A program made the position numbers and the translations under genes. DNA of 47,104 bases from Acanthaster planci (Eukaryota; Echinodermata; Asteroidea; Valvatida; Acanthasteridae), in assembly GCF_001949145.1 (NCBI RefSeq), contig NW_019091416.1, positions 2,247,299 to 2,294,402 of the forward strand, written 5' to 3'. The notes beneath the pieces were generated by a model that was not told the DNA's origin, made no database searches, and was given only the letters and a program-made list of their open reading frames with translations. This document shows, piece after piece, positions 32,101 to 42,731 of this stretch (positions within the stretch are counted from its first letter, which is position 1; each line of letters begins with the position of its first letter).

Positions 32101-35100
32101 AAACAGAGTGATGTGTGCATGGCATTTCTTTCAGAAACAGGTGAACAATTTAAAAGTGATATTTGATACTTGCTTATACTTTTGATGAAGGGCAATTGAT
32201 CAAGTTGCACTGTGTCAACACAACCAAGTTTAGTAAGGTAAAAAAAGGAATTTAGATTTTGCTTTATGTATTTCTGCCCAGTACTCAATATGAAAAAATC
32301 TAGTCAGCTACTTTGGATGCTTGTTTTCACACCAAACAATTGTACACATCTTGTGTAACTGATACAACGATTGATCTGCTGAGTTCAAACATCACTATTC
32401 TGCACTAGTAAGCAGGAGGTCTTGGGTTCGAGTCCCACCCGAGTAAGCTTGTGAGGTTTTTTTTCGCAAGCTCTCGGACAAGCACTGAGCACACAGTGCT
32501 TATTGATATACGTTGGGTAAGGGCAAAACCTGTTTAATATATAACATCTATGGTGTAAAGGAAAGTTTACTCACTAGAAATACGCCTCTCAGCCCCAATG
32601 CTAAGTGAGATATACCATCTGTGACTGTTCAAATCTAAGTTGCTCAGTAGCGAAATCTCACTGAGTTTTTGATATCATTGCTAAAACTGAACTTTCTGCA
32701 GCCATATTTGGCTCACCTGAGGCAGAGACCCGAGGCACAAAATTTGGGTACTCGGCAGAGTCTCGAGCCACTGTCTGCAACTGTGACTGAAGGAATTCGG
32801 CATCCTTTTGGTCACTGTCGATGCTAAGCACACACTCAAGGGTCAGTCCGCCGGGCTGGCCAAGGTCGCTGGTGCGGAATAGAATAATGTCAGCATCCAG
32901 AGAGACGACCACCATGGAGGGAGGAGGGTTCTGGATGAGAGGCCATAGCTCAAGTTTTACCTGACAAGAACAACAAAAAGATACACAGTCAATGTAATTT
33001 AATATTTTAAATGAGCAAGCCTGAGAGAAATTAAAGGCATTCCACAAAGTTAGGCTCAGGCAATGCTGATAAATTTACGTTGAAACATAATGCACATGTT
33101 GTTAAAAACCACAATCTTTCTTGAAAGAAAGAAAGGTTATCACAGGGATGATGAAAAATTAAATCGACATAACTATCTGAACAACGTAAGGCTTGAATAT
33201 ATTGAAATCAAGTCCTTAAAAATGTATTTCCTTAAAATGAGAAGCATGCCCAGCAGAATCACAGAAGAAACAATTCAGATTAACTGAGCACTTTCAAACA
33301 TTCGTTCCTCTTTTCAACAAAATGTCAATGAGACTCCCGAAAGTATCCCTCTGTAATTTACAGCACCAACAGATGTGATTCAGCAACATCTTGGCATGTT
33401 CCACGAAATCAACAGCTTACCTCAGCTTCAAAAGCGGAGGCCGTACTCTTGAAGAGTGCACTCTCCGGGTCAGCTAGCCTTGCATCAAACTGAACGTTGC
33501 TGAGTGACGCCGTCAGAAGGAACTGGTACTCGTACTGAATGTCTGTAGTCTGGATTGTTGTCGACTGCTCATTGCTATTGGCACACGCACTCTCCACACC
33601 TGGGATTCCCTGTTGACAAGCAAAGAAGTACGCTGATTGGCTGTTGGCCTCAATGGGAAGATTCATGAGATAAGGCTTTCTCAACAGTTGAAGTCAAATG
33701 CTTCTCAATGAGTAATACAACAAGGTTTTAGTAGAAGTACAGGAAACAGTACAGAGACCTAATGCACAGGAATATGTTTTGATAACTTAAGTACACGAAG
33801 GAGTGCATAAAAAGTACTTAAAAGTGAACACAAGTACAACACTTTTTTGATAGGCTACACAAACAATAACATAACCTGTTTCACACCTACATGTACACAT
33901 GAATGATCCAATTGGCTCACAGACCCTCCAAACTCATTCAGTAATGATAAACTTGAAATAAATTAATAATGACCAAAATGCCTATCAAAAGTTAAGTGAC
34001 AACATCAACACTGCAAGGGGATGTACATGTACATGCATTGATTCATAAGGCAACAAGTTAACTTTGGACCACTTTGGACAGATTATACAAAAGTGAAAAA
34101 AAAAATTAAAAAGGCACTTATTTATGGATTTTAATCAGTTTTTATGAATTCACACTGGACTTTTAAACGTAACTCTTTAAAACTTTCTCAGGGAAAGCAA
34201 AGCTTAAAAGCAAGCTTACATCAATACATTATTTCACAGAGAACCACACATTCTTTCTCATACCCAACTGATAAAGCCAAAGGATAAGCCACGGGAATTT
34301 CAACACTCTTTTTGTGGTTCGGTGTGCTGTACTCTTCAGTGGTCTTTTATGTGCACTCATCAGTGGAGCATGGGTGTACCATGTACCATGTGTGATTACC
34401 TTGGATCAAAAAGGCCCCAAAAATGCTTTGTACACGTGTGACGTATTCGTCATATGAGGTGCAGTGATGCATTTGTCAGTCGTGTAGAATGGCCAGTTAT
34501 GGGAAGACTGATTTTTGGATCATGACAGGCACTGCAGTTGGCTGAACCAAGTGGAAGAATTACATGTCCTAAACTTGCATATCACATTCCCATAATTGCT
34601 GGAAATGTTTGTAGCCCTTTTTGTTACTTTGGCGGGCTTTAATGATGGCTCAGAAAGGAGAGTAACTGTTTTATTTGACTGGACTTCAGTAAGAGGCACT
34701 AAAATATTCTGCCAATATTTCTGAAGAGCAGATAAGGATAAATGTATGTAGCCTCATACAAATGTGCCATTAAGAATAGTCTTGTTATCTCAAAACGTTA
34801 GCTTTTCAAGACGAATTTGCTGGTTACTCAAAAAAGTAGTACACAGCATTTCACAGTTTCTCCTGATTTAACATCTATATTGTGAAAATTAGGCTGTTGC
34901 TGTGTTAAAGTCACTGTCCAGTCCCATATAACAATTGTTATGGGAGTAATATGATGCAAAATCACCATACATCATAAACTGCAGGATATAGGACACAGAT
35001 ATTTGATTTAATTACATAACACTTCAAACGATTTCCATTTTACACATCCAAATTGAAATATACACAACACATCAAAATCTGAACTTTTTTTGTTCCACAT

Positions 35101-35377
35101 TTTATGGAAGTCTTCACAAAAACTAAAGCTATTTTCAACCACTCATCAAAAAGCAGAGCCTCCTACAGCTAAACTGTATGTTAAATTTAAGATTCCAATA
35201 AAAGAGAGAAAATGCAAATAAACTGTCTCGCCAAAAATGGGACAAATCAGTTTTTACTGAAATTAGAATGATGAGACTTACCCCTGTGAAGTTTTGTGAA
35301 TGTGAGCGAGCAACAAGTGACAACGCAAAGGTGATCTGCAACAACAGAACGCTTTCAAGATTCCACAGTATCAGCAT
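22404..35377 (-). CDS. Adhesion G-protein-coupled receptor, SEA-HRM-GAIN-7TM, complete model (13 exons)
   Basis: Predicted plasma-membrane receptor of the adhesion (class B2) family. Coding exons on the minus strand: 35282-35377, 33421-33609, 32717-32960, 31957-32073, 29363-29502, 28674-28820, 27707-28079, 26550-26716, 25714-25875, 24927-25042, 23865-24118, 23366-23435, 22404-23121. All twelve junctions agree in phase; 930 residues. Order: signal peptide (1-27), SEA (about 45-150), Cys-rich hormone-receptor-like module (about 178-245), GAIN (about 263-545) ending in a degenerate GPS, seven helices (about 560-810), and a roughly 120-residue cytoplasmic tail. The ectodomain order resembles ADGRF/ADGRG-type receptors, but I do not assign a subfamily. 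Extra skipped exons in the large introns are possible. The ligand is unknown. Confidence 0.9.
23366..23435 (-). CDS. Receptor exon 12: helix 4
   Basis: Encodes IPFLFVIITVIVDPNHH, a membrane helix and the start of extracellular loop 2, with split codons at both ends. Acceptor TTTCAG; donor GTGAGC. Confidence 0.88.
23865..24118 (-). CDS. Receptor exon 11: helices 2 and 3
   Basis: Encodes ELRSRREMQILAYFF (TM2 follows), a loop Cys, then ALLHYCLLVALSWMGIAW, which matches the class-wide TM3 pattern LLHYxxLxxxxWM. The usual acidic residue after the Trp-Met is not present. Donor GTAAGT. Confidence 0.92.
24927..25042 (-). CDS. Receptor exon 10: helix 1
   Basis: A short acidic linker EPDSGGPEVVDG precedes a hydrophobic helix VRVAAVICMLCLLAAVVLY. 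Acceptor TTTTTTTAG; donor GTAAGT. Phase joins to exon 11 by a Lys codon. Confidence 0.9.
25714..25875 (-). CDS. Receptor exon 9: GPS motif, degenerate at the cleavage site
   Basis: Encodes 54 residues with the GPS framework: Cys501, Trp504, Trp515, Cys520, Cys533 and Cys535. The end of a normal GPS reads Cys-x-Cys-x-His-Leu-Thr/Ser. Here it reads CQCNQFAAF, so His is Gln537, Leu is Phe538 and the nucleophile is Ala539. Framework cysteines and tryptophans are intact, so the fold should form, but self-cleavage is unlikely. Exon borders are clean (TGCTGCAG acceptor, GTAAGT donor). Confidence 0.92.
26550..28820 (-). CDS. Receptor exons 6-8: GAIN domain (28674-28820, 27707-28079, 26550-26716)
   Basis: Exon 6 gives a helical segment (VTQAAVLLNEVTDI, then LILEYVAGLNSLSTE). 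Exon 7 continues helical (LLDAVIRLLSNLLRQ) and then becomes a beta-rich region with a Pro-rich turn. Exon 8 gives VRTAFVIYHNAKLF and SIITRFKP, the strands leading into the GPS. This helix-then-sandwich order is the GAIN fold. The domain assignment rests on position and pattern. Confidence 0.82.
29363..32073 (-). CDS. Receptor exons 4-5: hormone-receptor-like Cys module (31957-32073, 29363-29502)
   Basis: Exon 4 gives NYCLREV and GTLTWPVTAVG, then ELCPAGTRYG. Exon 5 gives SLARRSC, then HAVWDPYVCIDCG. The spacing of Cys, Trp-Pro, Cys-Pro, Arg-x-Cys, Trp and Cys is that of the HRM-like stretch that often precedes GAIN in adhesion receptors. The module is split by a 2.4-kb intron; phase joins through a Val codon. 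Confidence 0.82.
30269..30474. mobile_element. MITE-like element with terminal inverted repeats, copy B (206 bp)
   Basis: The first 24 bases (30269-30292, ATGGGTCATTCTGTAAAT then CTGGGG) match the reverse complement of the last 24 (30451-30474) at 22 of 24 positions. The size, AT-rich interior and lack of coding sequence fit a non-autonomous DNA transposon. A target-site duplication is not clear. It lies in receptor intron 5, between exons 4 and 5. Confidence 0.75.
32400..32470 (+). repeat. tRNA-like B-box fragment (SINE remnant)
   Basis: GGGTTCGAGTCCCACCCGAG is a near-consensus B box with its T-stem partner, but no matching A box or cloverleaf lies upstream. It is best read as a SINE remnant in receptor intron 3. 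Confidence 0.45.
32717..33609 (-). CDS. Receptor exons 2-3: SEA domain (33421-33609, 32717-32960)
   Basis: Exon 2 gives YEYQFLLTASLSNVQFDARL, then ALFKSTASAFEAE. Exon 3 gives VKLELWPLIQNPP, then SMVVVSLDADIILFR. This is the beta-alpha-beta pattern of SEA domains. The self-cleavage loop is normally Gly-Ser-Val-Val-Val; here it reads Pro-Ser-Met-Val-Val-Val, so cleavage is doubtful. Phase 0 at the junction; both sides have GTAAGC/CAG-type signals. Confidence 0.8.
35282..35377 (-). CDS. Receptor exon 1: start codon and signal peptide
   Basis: Thirty-two residues. A hydrophobic core LLLQITFALSLVA is followed by RSHSQNFTG, with likely signal cleavage after Ala or the Ser/His stretch and a glycosylation sequon at Asn29. 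It ends in phase 0 at a perfect GTAAGT donor, matching exon 2. The adaptor intron is 1.7 kb, so a missed small exon remains possible. Confidence 0.8.
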
Positions 35378-38300
35378 GTTGATCGATAACCACGATTCTG
35401 TGATGAATTTTTAGACCGTCATCGAGAAGCTAAACGTCTCAGTAGCTTTCTCCTCTTCTCCACCAATTTTTTTCCAGTCTCTGCCTTGCCTTTTAACTCC
35501 AGACCTGTGCTAAAATTCTTCCCTGTGATTAGAACCATTCACTTTTGAAGTCGTATACACTCTCCTTAATTTCACCATGAAACACCGGAAACCTGCCTAT
35601 TGGTGTGTCCCAAACAAAATGACTCACAATAAATTGACTGTTGGGTTGTAATATGGTCCAATAGTTCCATGCACATTTGCAGGAAGTAAACTTCAGTTGA
35701 CTCCAGAGTTGACAAGCAGTGAAAACTTCAAGTTGATTTGCCTGCCACAACTTGATTAAAATGTTTCAAACCCCAGATACATGTAGTCTTTGTCACATGA
35801 CAGTTATAAGTTCTACATTATGCACAAATCACCAGTGCACGTGTGAATGGTAGGGCATCTCTCTGAAGAGCATAATAATAATGGAGGTTCATGATGACAA
35901 CACCCCTAATATCCTGCCTGCGCCCATTGTACCCACTTTAGGGGGTATTATGTGGGTGCACTGGGGTGTGACAATTGACCCCAGCATAGGTTGCCCAGAG
36001 CACACATAGAGGTGAACATCAAAGGGAAAGGCATTAGGGTATTTGACATGGGTGGTGCCAAAAGTTTGTCTGAAAGTGAATACTAGAGTACACTCGCTAT
36101 CCTGTCAGGTATTTTCTGATCACACAAAAATGAAAGAGTGGACAGGTGGGAATGCGAAATCTAAACAGAAAGATAAGGCTTGAAAAAGAAATGAGGAAAG
36201 AAAATGGACTTAAGAGTAATATTCATGTGATTCAACAATATTATGAAAGGGAAAAATCAGAACAAATATATCGATATCCAGTGTTAAAGATAAATATGGC
36301 ACATAGGACTGGATCCCACAAATGAGTGTTAAGATCATTCTTTCACTAATCTAGTTTTAGTTCCGATTAGAGCAAACTGATGAGGTCTTCGTTTTGATGA
36401 ACCAATCAGCAGTTTGGCATCCCCATAAAACAGCAACATTATCTAGATGAAATGTGCTGAGGGTTCCTACTGATTTACACTTTTTAAGGGCCTAGTCCAC
36501 AGTTGCTCTGCTGACTTTTGACTCGATTTGTTGGGTTCAGTCATGCATCCTGAAGATGTTAATAAATGAGGCTTGGGCACCACACTGGACCAATGCATGC
36601 ACCATACGCACACAACAGTCTACACCTGTACACCTGTAGGGTGCACAAGGTGTATTACATGCTCCTGGGTGATCTGGACTGTCTGGTATCCAGTTTAATT
36701 GATTGGCCAACCTCTGTCATACACACAACCCACGGGGGAGAGAAAAACACATCAGTTCAAAAAAAAAAAGAAAGTACAGAAAACTTACCAGCATAATGAC
36801 ACTGAGATAAAGCTTAAGTAAAACATGTGTAATGAACCAACATTTTTATAACCAGAGTATTATCATATGATTTTTACTGCTGTTTATTGAACTGGATTTC
36901 TGAAACTGTGCAGAACAGAAAGTGGAATTATACAGAAACTACAGTAACTGGAACTTTAAAGAACCAGCTGCTAAAGCTATGCCTCCATTTACAACAGTGG
37001 TGTTCATAGTGTTGAAATGTGATGTGAGCGATAGATCAAAATGGGTATTCCCACCCTTTTTTTCTTGACTAACAATGAATCCTTTCATTCGTGAGAGAGA
37101 GAATAGCAAATTTGCCTGTGCATCTAAAGTATTTCCCATCCATACATAAAATTAATCGTGGTCAAAGAACCATTTTAAGCCTATTATATTGTATCGTCTC
37201 TGAAGTTATCCCACATTAACCCGTGACAATAGCTTACGTGAACTAGCGAGCTAACTGGTTTAAAAACTAAGTAAAGGTTGTTAACCACTTCCCACATGTT
37301 GCTGGATGAAAGCCTGTCTTTTCAGTCAGTACGCACTGCTTTGCAAATTGGACTGATTAAACACAAGTAAACCAGTAGGATGTCAATGACTTTCAACAGC
37401 TCTCATTTGTAGCCAAAGAGCACCCTCTTTAGTTAATGCTCAAAGCCAATATGCCAAGTTTTACATTACCGATACCGACTGCATGTGTACACCTCAGGAT
37501 TTAACCATTTCAACTTCGGGATAAACAATCTCTGAAACATCGTGCAAAAACCATGTCAGGGTAGCAACAAAAACGATAAACAGATCTTACAATTGCTTTC
37601 CCGTCAGTAGGGAATTTCAAAAACTTTTTTGGAAACGGTGCCCCATCTTTCTCTTTGGAATGAAAAAGACCTGCAACTGGCAGATTTAATATGATTTATC
37701 TATCCCCAAGACTTGTGAACCTTAAACTGCTGTGTTTATCCTCAAGTTGTGAATGGCAAACCTTGATATGGGCATGGACAGTTCTGAATACCAACGCTTA
37801 CGATGGTGAAGTAGATGGTCTCACCAGCTGTAAAGGTGATTCATGAACTGTCCAGCCCAGAATTTCCAAGTGTGCATTGTAAATGTAATGTACGTAGTGC
37901 TTACAGTGTTGCAGAGCTAGATTTGGCCGGTTTCAGAAAATGCCAACAGCAAGATTGGATACAATATACATTTGATGTCTACATCGGACAGTTAATTTTT
38001 TAACAATTACACATGCAAAACACAAACATTTTCTTGAAAACGTGATGTCCAAATAAATGAAGCTGTGTAATTTAATCGAATCAAGTGTCAAAATGGAACT
38101 GAACACTAGAATAAATCCTAGTCATTACAAATGAAAAAAAATCTGTTACTGCTAGTTTGATCTGTGTACATATAGTGAATTTGAAAGCTGTCAATGTAAT
38201 ATGAATTTCAAAAGTTTGAAAGAGAAATGTGGTTGAGAACAGAAATGTTCACAGTTCTACATGTAGTATCATATCTACCACAAAGCAGGACTTCATGTTC

Positions 38301-38784
38301 TCATGAATGTTATTTAGCCAGAGGCCAAACAATTTCTCTTCTGGGACAAACAAAGCTGTCCGTGACTTCAGAAAACTTCCATTCATGTAGGGAATGATTC
38401 ATGAATCAAGATTCTGAACTTAAGCTCCGAATTCCTTAATGATAATCAATGCAATGCCATTGGCTCAAATCCCACACGAGCCTGAAGGACAGATTTCCAG
38501 TGCTGTCCCAAATAAGCAGGCTTAAAATCCTTTCCTTTTCCTGAAGGATTCCCAGTGGATTTACAGACACTGTTTCTGTAGTCCTCACCGATGTATATCC
38601 ATGCTTTGGGGCCTTCCTTTCTAACTCATTCCTGGATTTGAGTCAACTCGCAACCTGGAAGTACGACGAAAAAAAGCATCCATGTGCACCCCTACAGGTT
38701 CAAAGCCATGGAGCCACTCAGCAAAGCTGTGTGGTCAAAAACAAATCAACTTATGACCAGGAACTGATTCAACAGAGTTGCTAA

Positions 38785-38925
38785 GCTCATAAATTTGCAA
38801 GGAAACGTTTGCTTGGCAAAAGCAGGTTACCGGCCAAAATGCCATTAGTTGTGACTGGTCCACGGCCAATTCTGCTAAGTGTATAAATTTGTCAAGTAAA
38901 CTTTTCTGCTTAGCTGTTCCATGCA
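38785..38925. repeat. Dispersed repeat copy, same family as 17440-17620
   Basis: AAATTTGCAAGGAAACG, then GCAAAAGCAGG, GTTACCGGCCAAAATG and GTTGTGACTGGT parallel the copy downstream of PCYT2. The outer AAATTTG motif recurs at the right side (ATAAATTTGTCAAG). Confidence 0.5.
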
Positions 38926-41900
38926 ATTGGGCTCAATGTCGTAATTTTCAGTGCTCAGTGAATCCATGCGCATAGTAGCCCCTTAATTTGACGTCATCGT
39001 TTGCATCAAGAAACAGTCTTTTACGCAAAAACGATAACAATTACAATCCAGACAGACTGTCTAGTTGGAAGAAACACATTCCCATCAGCATGAGACTGCA
39101 CAGAGAAATATCAGGAGATATATCAAAGACACAACATAAGCGCTTGAACACCACTGTCCTCAAAACCAGCAAGCATTTACAACTACTATGAATTTCTGAG
39201 TATTGTGCAATATTGCTTTCCCAAATATTCCTCAGATCTTTCACAAATTTTTGAAAATTGCCAAAATAAGACCCTCCAAGGAAGAAAGTATCCCTGTGTA
39301 TTCCCAATTTGATGGGGGGAGGGGGAACTCCGCAAATACTGGGGTTTTGAACAATAATTTCAACAGGGATTCCAAAGTCTCGCCTTTGGATCTTGCCTAC
39401 CTTTGTTCATGTCAATAATTCCCTTTCTTTTAACTACAATTCCAGTGGTGGCCGCAGACATATTGCTCAGTCCATCCAAACAGTCAAAGGTAATACCAAG
39501 GCTTTACTCTTGAACCCAATAGTAAAAACAGAGCTCTCCTCTGACACAGCCCTTAACTACAGGTCAGCTGAGACAAGAGGAGTTCATTCTCAGATTGCCA
39601 ATCAAAACTACCCCAGCACACCAAGCCCCTGGCTGATGACAGCGATTGTTCCAACTAGACGTGCTTTCTCTTACACATAACACATGCACAGCTGTGCGTT
39701 ACAAATTGACTACACTGTACACAATGCTACGAACAATATTCTAATTCATGCAATAGTAACATCCACTAACATTAATAACAAGAAATAAATGGCAATGAAC
39801 ATACAATAGATTCTAAGGTAAACATGTCTTCAAAATTGCATACTCTGAATTCCTTAGCTCCTCTGTGCAAACTGTGGCTCTTGAGTGGTGAAACGAAGGC
39901 ACACACATCACGTGCCTGGTACAACAAGCCCTGCTTTCCCTGGTACCCTTGGAATGTGGCCCGGCCACTTACAGGGCCAATTTGTTTCAAAAAGATCTGG
40001 AACTTGATCAGCGGTCCCAACACTGGATTGCTCTGGCCATCGGGCGAGCTCTGGCGTCCATGAACTAATGACAGATTAATGACCGAGATCTGGACCCTCG
40101 TGAACCAAGCAGGCCCAAAGCAGTGAGCAACTTTGTTGTGAAGCAGGAATGTGAAAAAATCCAGAATTCCTTGGCTAAGGGCTCTGATTGATGTCACTGA
40201 TGCCCCCTGGTAAATATCTGAAGCCTTATTGGCCTTGCAAGTTTCACTGCCCAATAACACATGCACAGACTGTGAGTAATATTTCACAGTGCACTATTTT
40301 GCTCAGACAATTATGGGCCTCAAACCAAGACTGAAATCTTTGACCATGGCCAGGAATGTTCCTTTGGAAGTAACTTGTTAACCACTGCGGCCATTTCCCA
40401 CAGACGTGTGTGCTACTCCCAGATGTAACTCAGATACAAATTAGCCTCATCCACCAAACTATCCAGGGATCTGTTTTGGCAACGGCGTAGGCCAGGGGGT
40501 GCTGGGGGGGAAGAGTTCTGCTTGAGGTGTTCATATTTTTATTTTTTAAACCAAACAGCAGTACGTTATTTTATTAAGGTGAAAGTACGTGGGTTTTGAT
40601 ACACGATGACCGAAAAGTAAAACAGCAAATACATGTATCTGGGGCAATCTGCTTTTCACATGGGCACTTTCCTTTCTTGTTTAAATGCTGGAAGTTGGAG
40701 TTCCACTTTCTTTAAAATCGCACACCCCCCCCGGCCAAACCAGCCCACGCCTCTGTTTGGGGCGCATCACACCACCCTCAACAGCCACGCACAGAGCCGA
40801 AAACAGTGACATTGTTTCTCACTGCCAGCCTAAGAACAGCACTTCTATTTCTCATCTTATGAGCCATCATTGTGCACTGATTATAAGTGATTTCTCTGAG
40901 TATTTCATGTCTTTACTTTACAATCTACCAAACGACAAAAAAAAGAAATATAAAACGTGCAAGTGCTTTATAACATGAAGTAACTTTTCAACAAGAACAC
41001 TTTGGAAAACCTTCTGTCCTCTTCCCTCACCGCAGATGAAAGCAGAAGTTTAAGATTCACAATGTTGAGTATTCATGACCGGTTCAAGTCGATGGAATGG
41101 CAGCAAAAATGAGAACATTCTTTTACTTGATCACTGCTCAGGTAACGACTGAGCTGCTGACGGTCACTCATTCAGAGCTAATCCTTTTAAGACTGGGTTC
41201 ATAGAATTGGTCATGTCTTCTGTAATTAGTTTTTTTTTTCACGGACTCATTTAATCATCAGAGATGTGAAGATGGAGACTACTCAGGGGCTCCAAATACA
41301 ATCTCGTCCGCTTTCTCATCGTTGCGGGTTACCGACTGGAGAAGGAGCAGCATAAACGCTACACAGCATAACTTGCAAACGTTTGTTTTGAGAAATCACA
41401 GGACATTCTGTCACATGTTACACGGCCTGTGAAATTGCCACACTCAATACGAGGATGAATTTTGTTTTATGGCTGGGTTAAGCTGGTGAACTACACTGAC
41501 CTGCAATTGGGAAAGACAAATACTACGCATGATAACATAGTGAAAGTGTCACAAATAATAAGACCAATGGGACCACTGAAATCCTAAAAAAAAATGGTCT
41601 TCTGAAGTTGTATTTCATCAACATACTAATTTGTGTGTCTGGGTGAAGACTTGTCACTGGTTTAGCAGACATGTCATTTTGTCACAAAAGGCTACATGAA
41701 AGTGAAACTGATATTGAGTTTGGAATGCTCCATTAACGTAGGAGTGAAATTTTTCCAGTGATTGTTCTTTTGTGACCTTGTTGAGTGTGATGATTTAATA
41801 CGATGATTCCACCTGCTCTTGATTTGTTATTTTTTTTGCCAAGCAATAACCAGTGGAAAGTTCACCATCTTTGCCGGTGGAATCTAATACTCAGTGTAGG

Positions 41901-42484
41901 CGTTTGCATTCATTTTCAATGAAACTTGCCATAAACCTGCGAACAATTTCATTCAACTAAATTACAGACGACAGTAACCAGGATTAGCTTCAATTAACTG
42001 GTTGATGGTACAGGTTAACCCGGATTAAAACCGGAGAAATACTTAACTTGTGAATCCCGCACAATTCTTAACAGACGAAAAAATCAATCTGTTGCTTCTC
42101 AAAAGGTTTCCAAAGTTCCGAACCGTACTTTCCATCTTCAATTTCTGGGCCCTCTGACTGTGACAAGATAATAATGGCAATGTCCCCACGGCCTGGTAAT
42201 TCTGGTATTGTAGGCAGCAGGCCTGCCGGCTACACAATTTTTGTCAAGCGAGAAACAAAAATACAGCGGCCGGAGTTTTGCCAAAACGTGGATAATCTCA
42301 TCTCTCACCCTTTCGTGGGCTGCGTTCGATGCAGATTGGGCATTCAGATAGCCAACAAATACCTTTAAAGGGAGGGAACTCCACAAACTTGTGATGTGTT
42401 TTTTTTATCTCAAGGTCTTGCCATGAACCACCCAACAACACCAGCCTCTGCTCTTCAAAGCTGACGAGGCATGTTGTTTTTTTT

Positions 42485-42490
42485 TTTATT
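42485..42490 (-). promoter_or_regulatory. Candidate SMG1 polyadenylation signal
   Basis: AATAAA on the minus strand, about 165 bases after the SMG1 stop codon, directly followed by an A run. It could equally be an A-rich repeat end. Confidence 0.35.
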
Positions 42491-42653
42491 GTGGTGATCT
42501 GGCTGGAACTGGTTGGAACTAGTTTGGACCAGCCCTGACCATCTGGGTGTTTGCTCTGGGGAAACCCTACTGTCTCTCGCTATACTTGTAGTTTTCTCAT
42601 TTTTTTTTTTAGCTCTGTCTCTGGATCCTGCGATGTTCATGCTGCGTTCTTGT

Positions 42654-42731
42654 TCAGACCCAGGCCGTCCAGCCTTCGTAGAGAGTGGCAAGGTTGTCCA
42701 AGCTGGTTGCTTCCTTGATGATAAAGTCAAC
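42654..42731 (-). CDS. SMG1: SMG1 last exon, FATC end and stop
   Basis: Acceptor CTGCAG, then VDFIIKEATSLDNLA and LYEGWTAWV, then TGA. FATC is required for activity in this kinase family. Confidence 0.95.
   Translation of the reverse strand, partial: VDFIIKEATSLDNLATLYEGWTAWV

Larger units (their letters stand above)
35378..42653. other. Gene-poor interval between SMG1 and the receptor
   Basis: No exon of a recognisable gene is seen in these 7.3 kb. It should contain the receptor's promoter and 5' leader (just right of 35377) and the SMG1 3' untranslated region (just left of 42654). It also holds repeat fragments (38785-38925; 35880-36020 resembles an interspersed repeat) and a 171-codon minus-strand open frame at 39772-40287 of unknown meaning. 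Confidence 0.6.
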
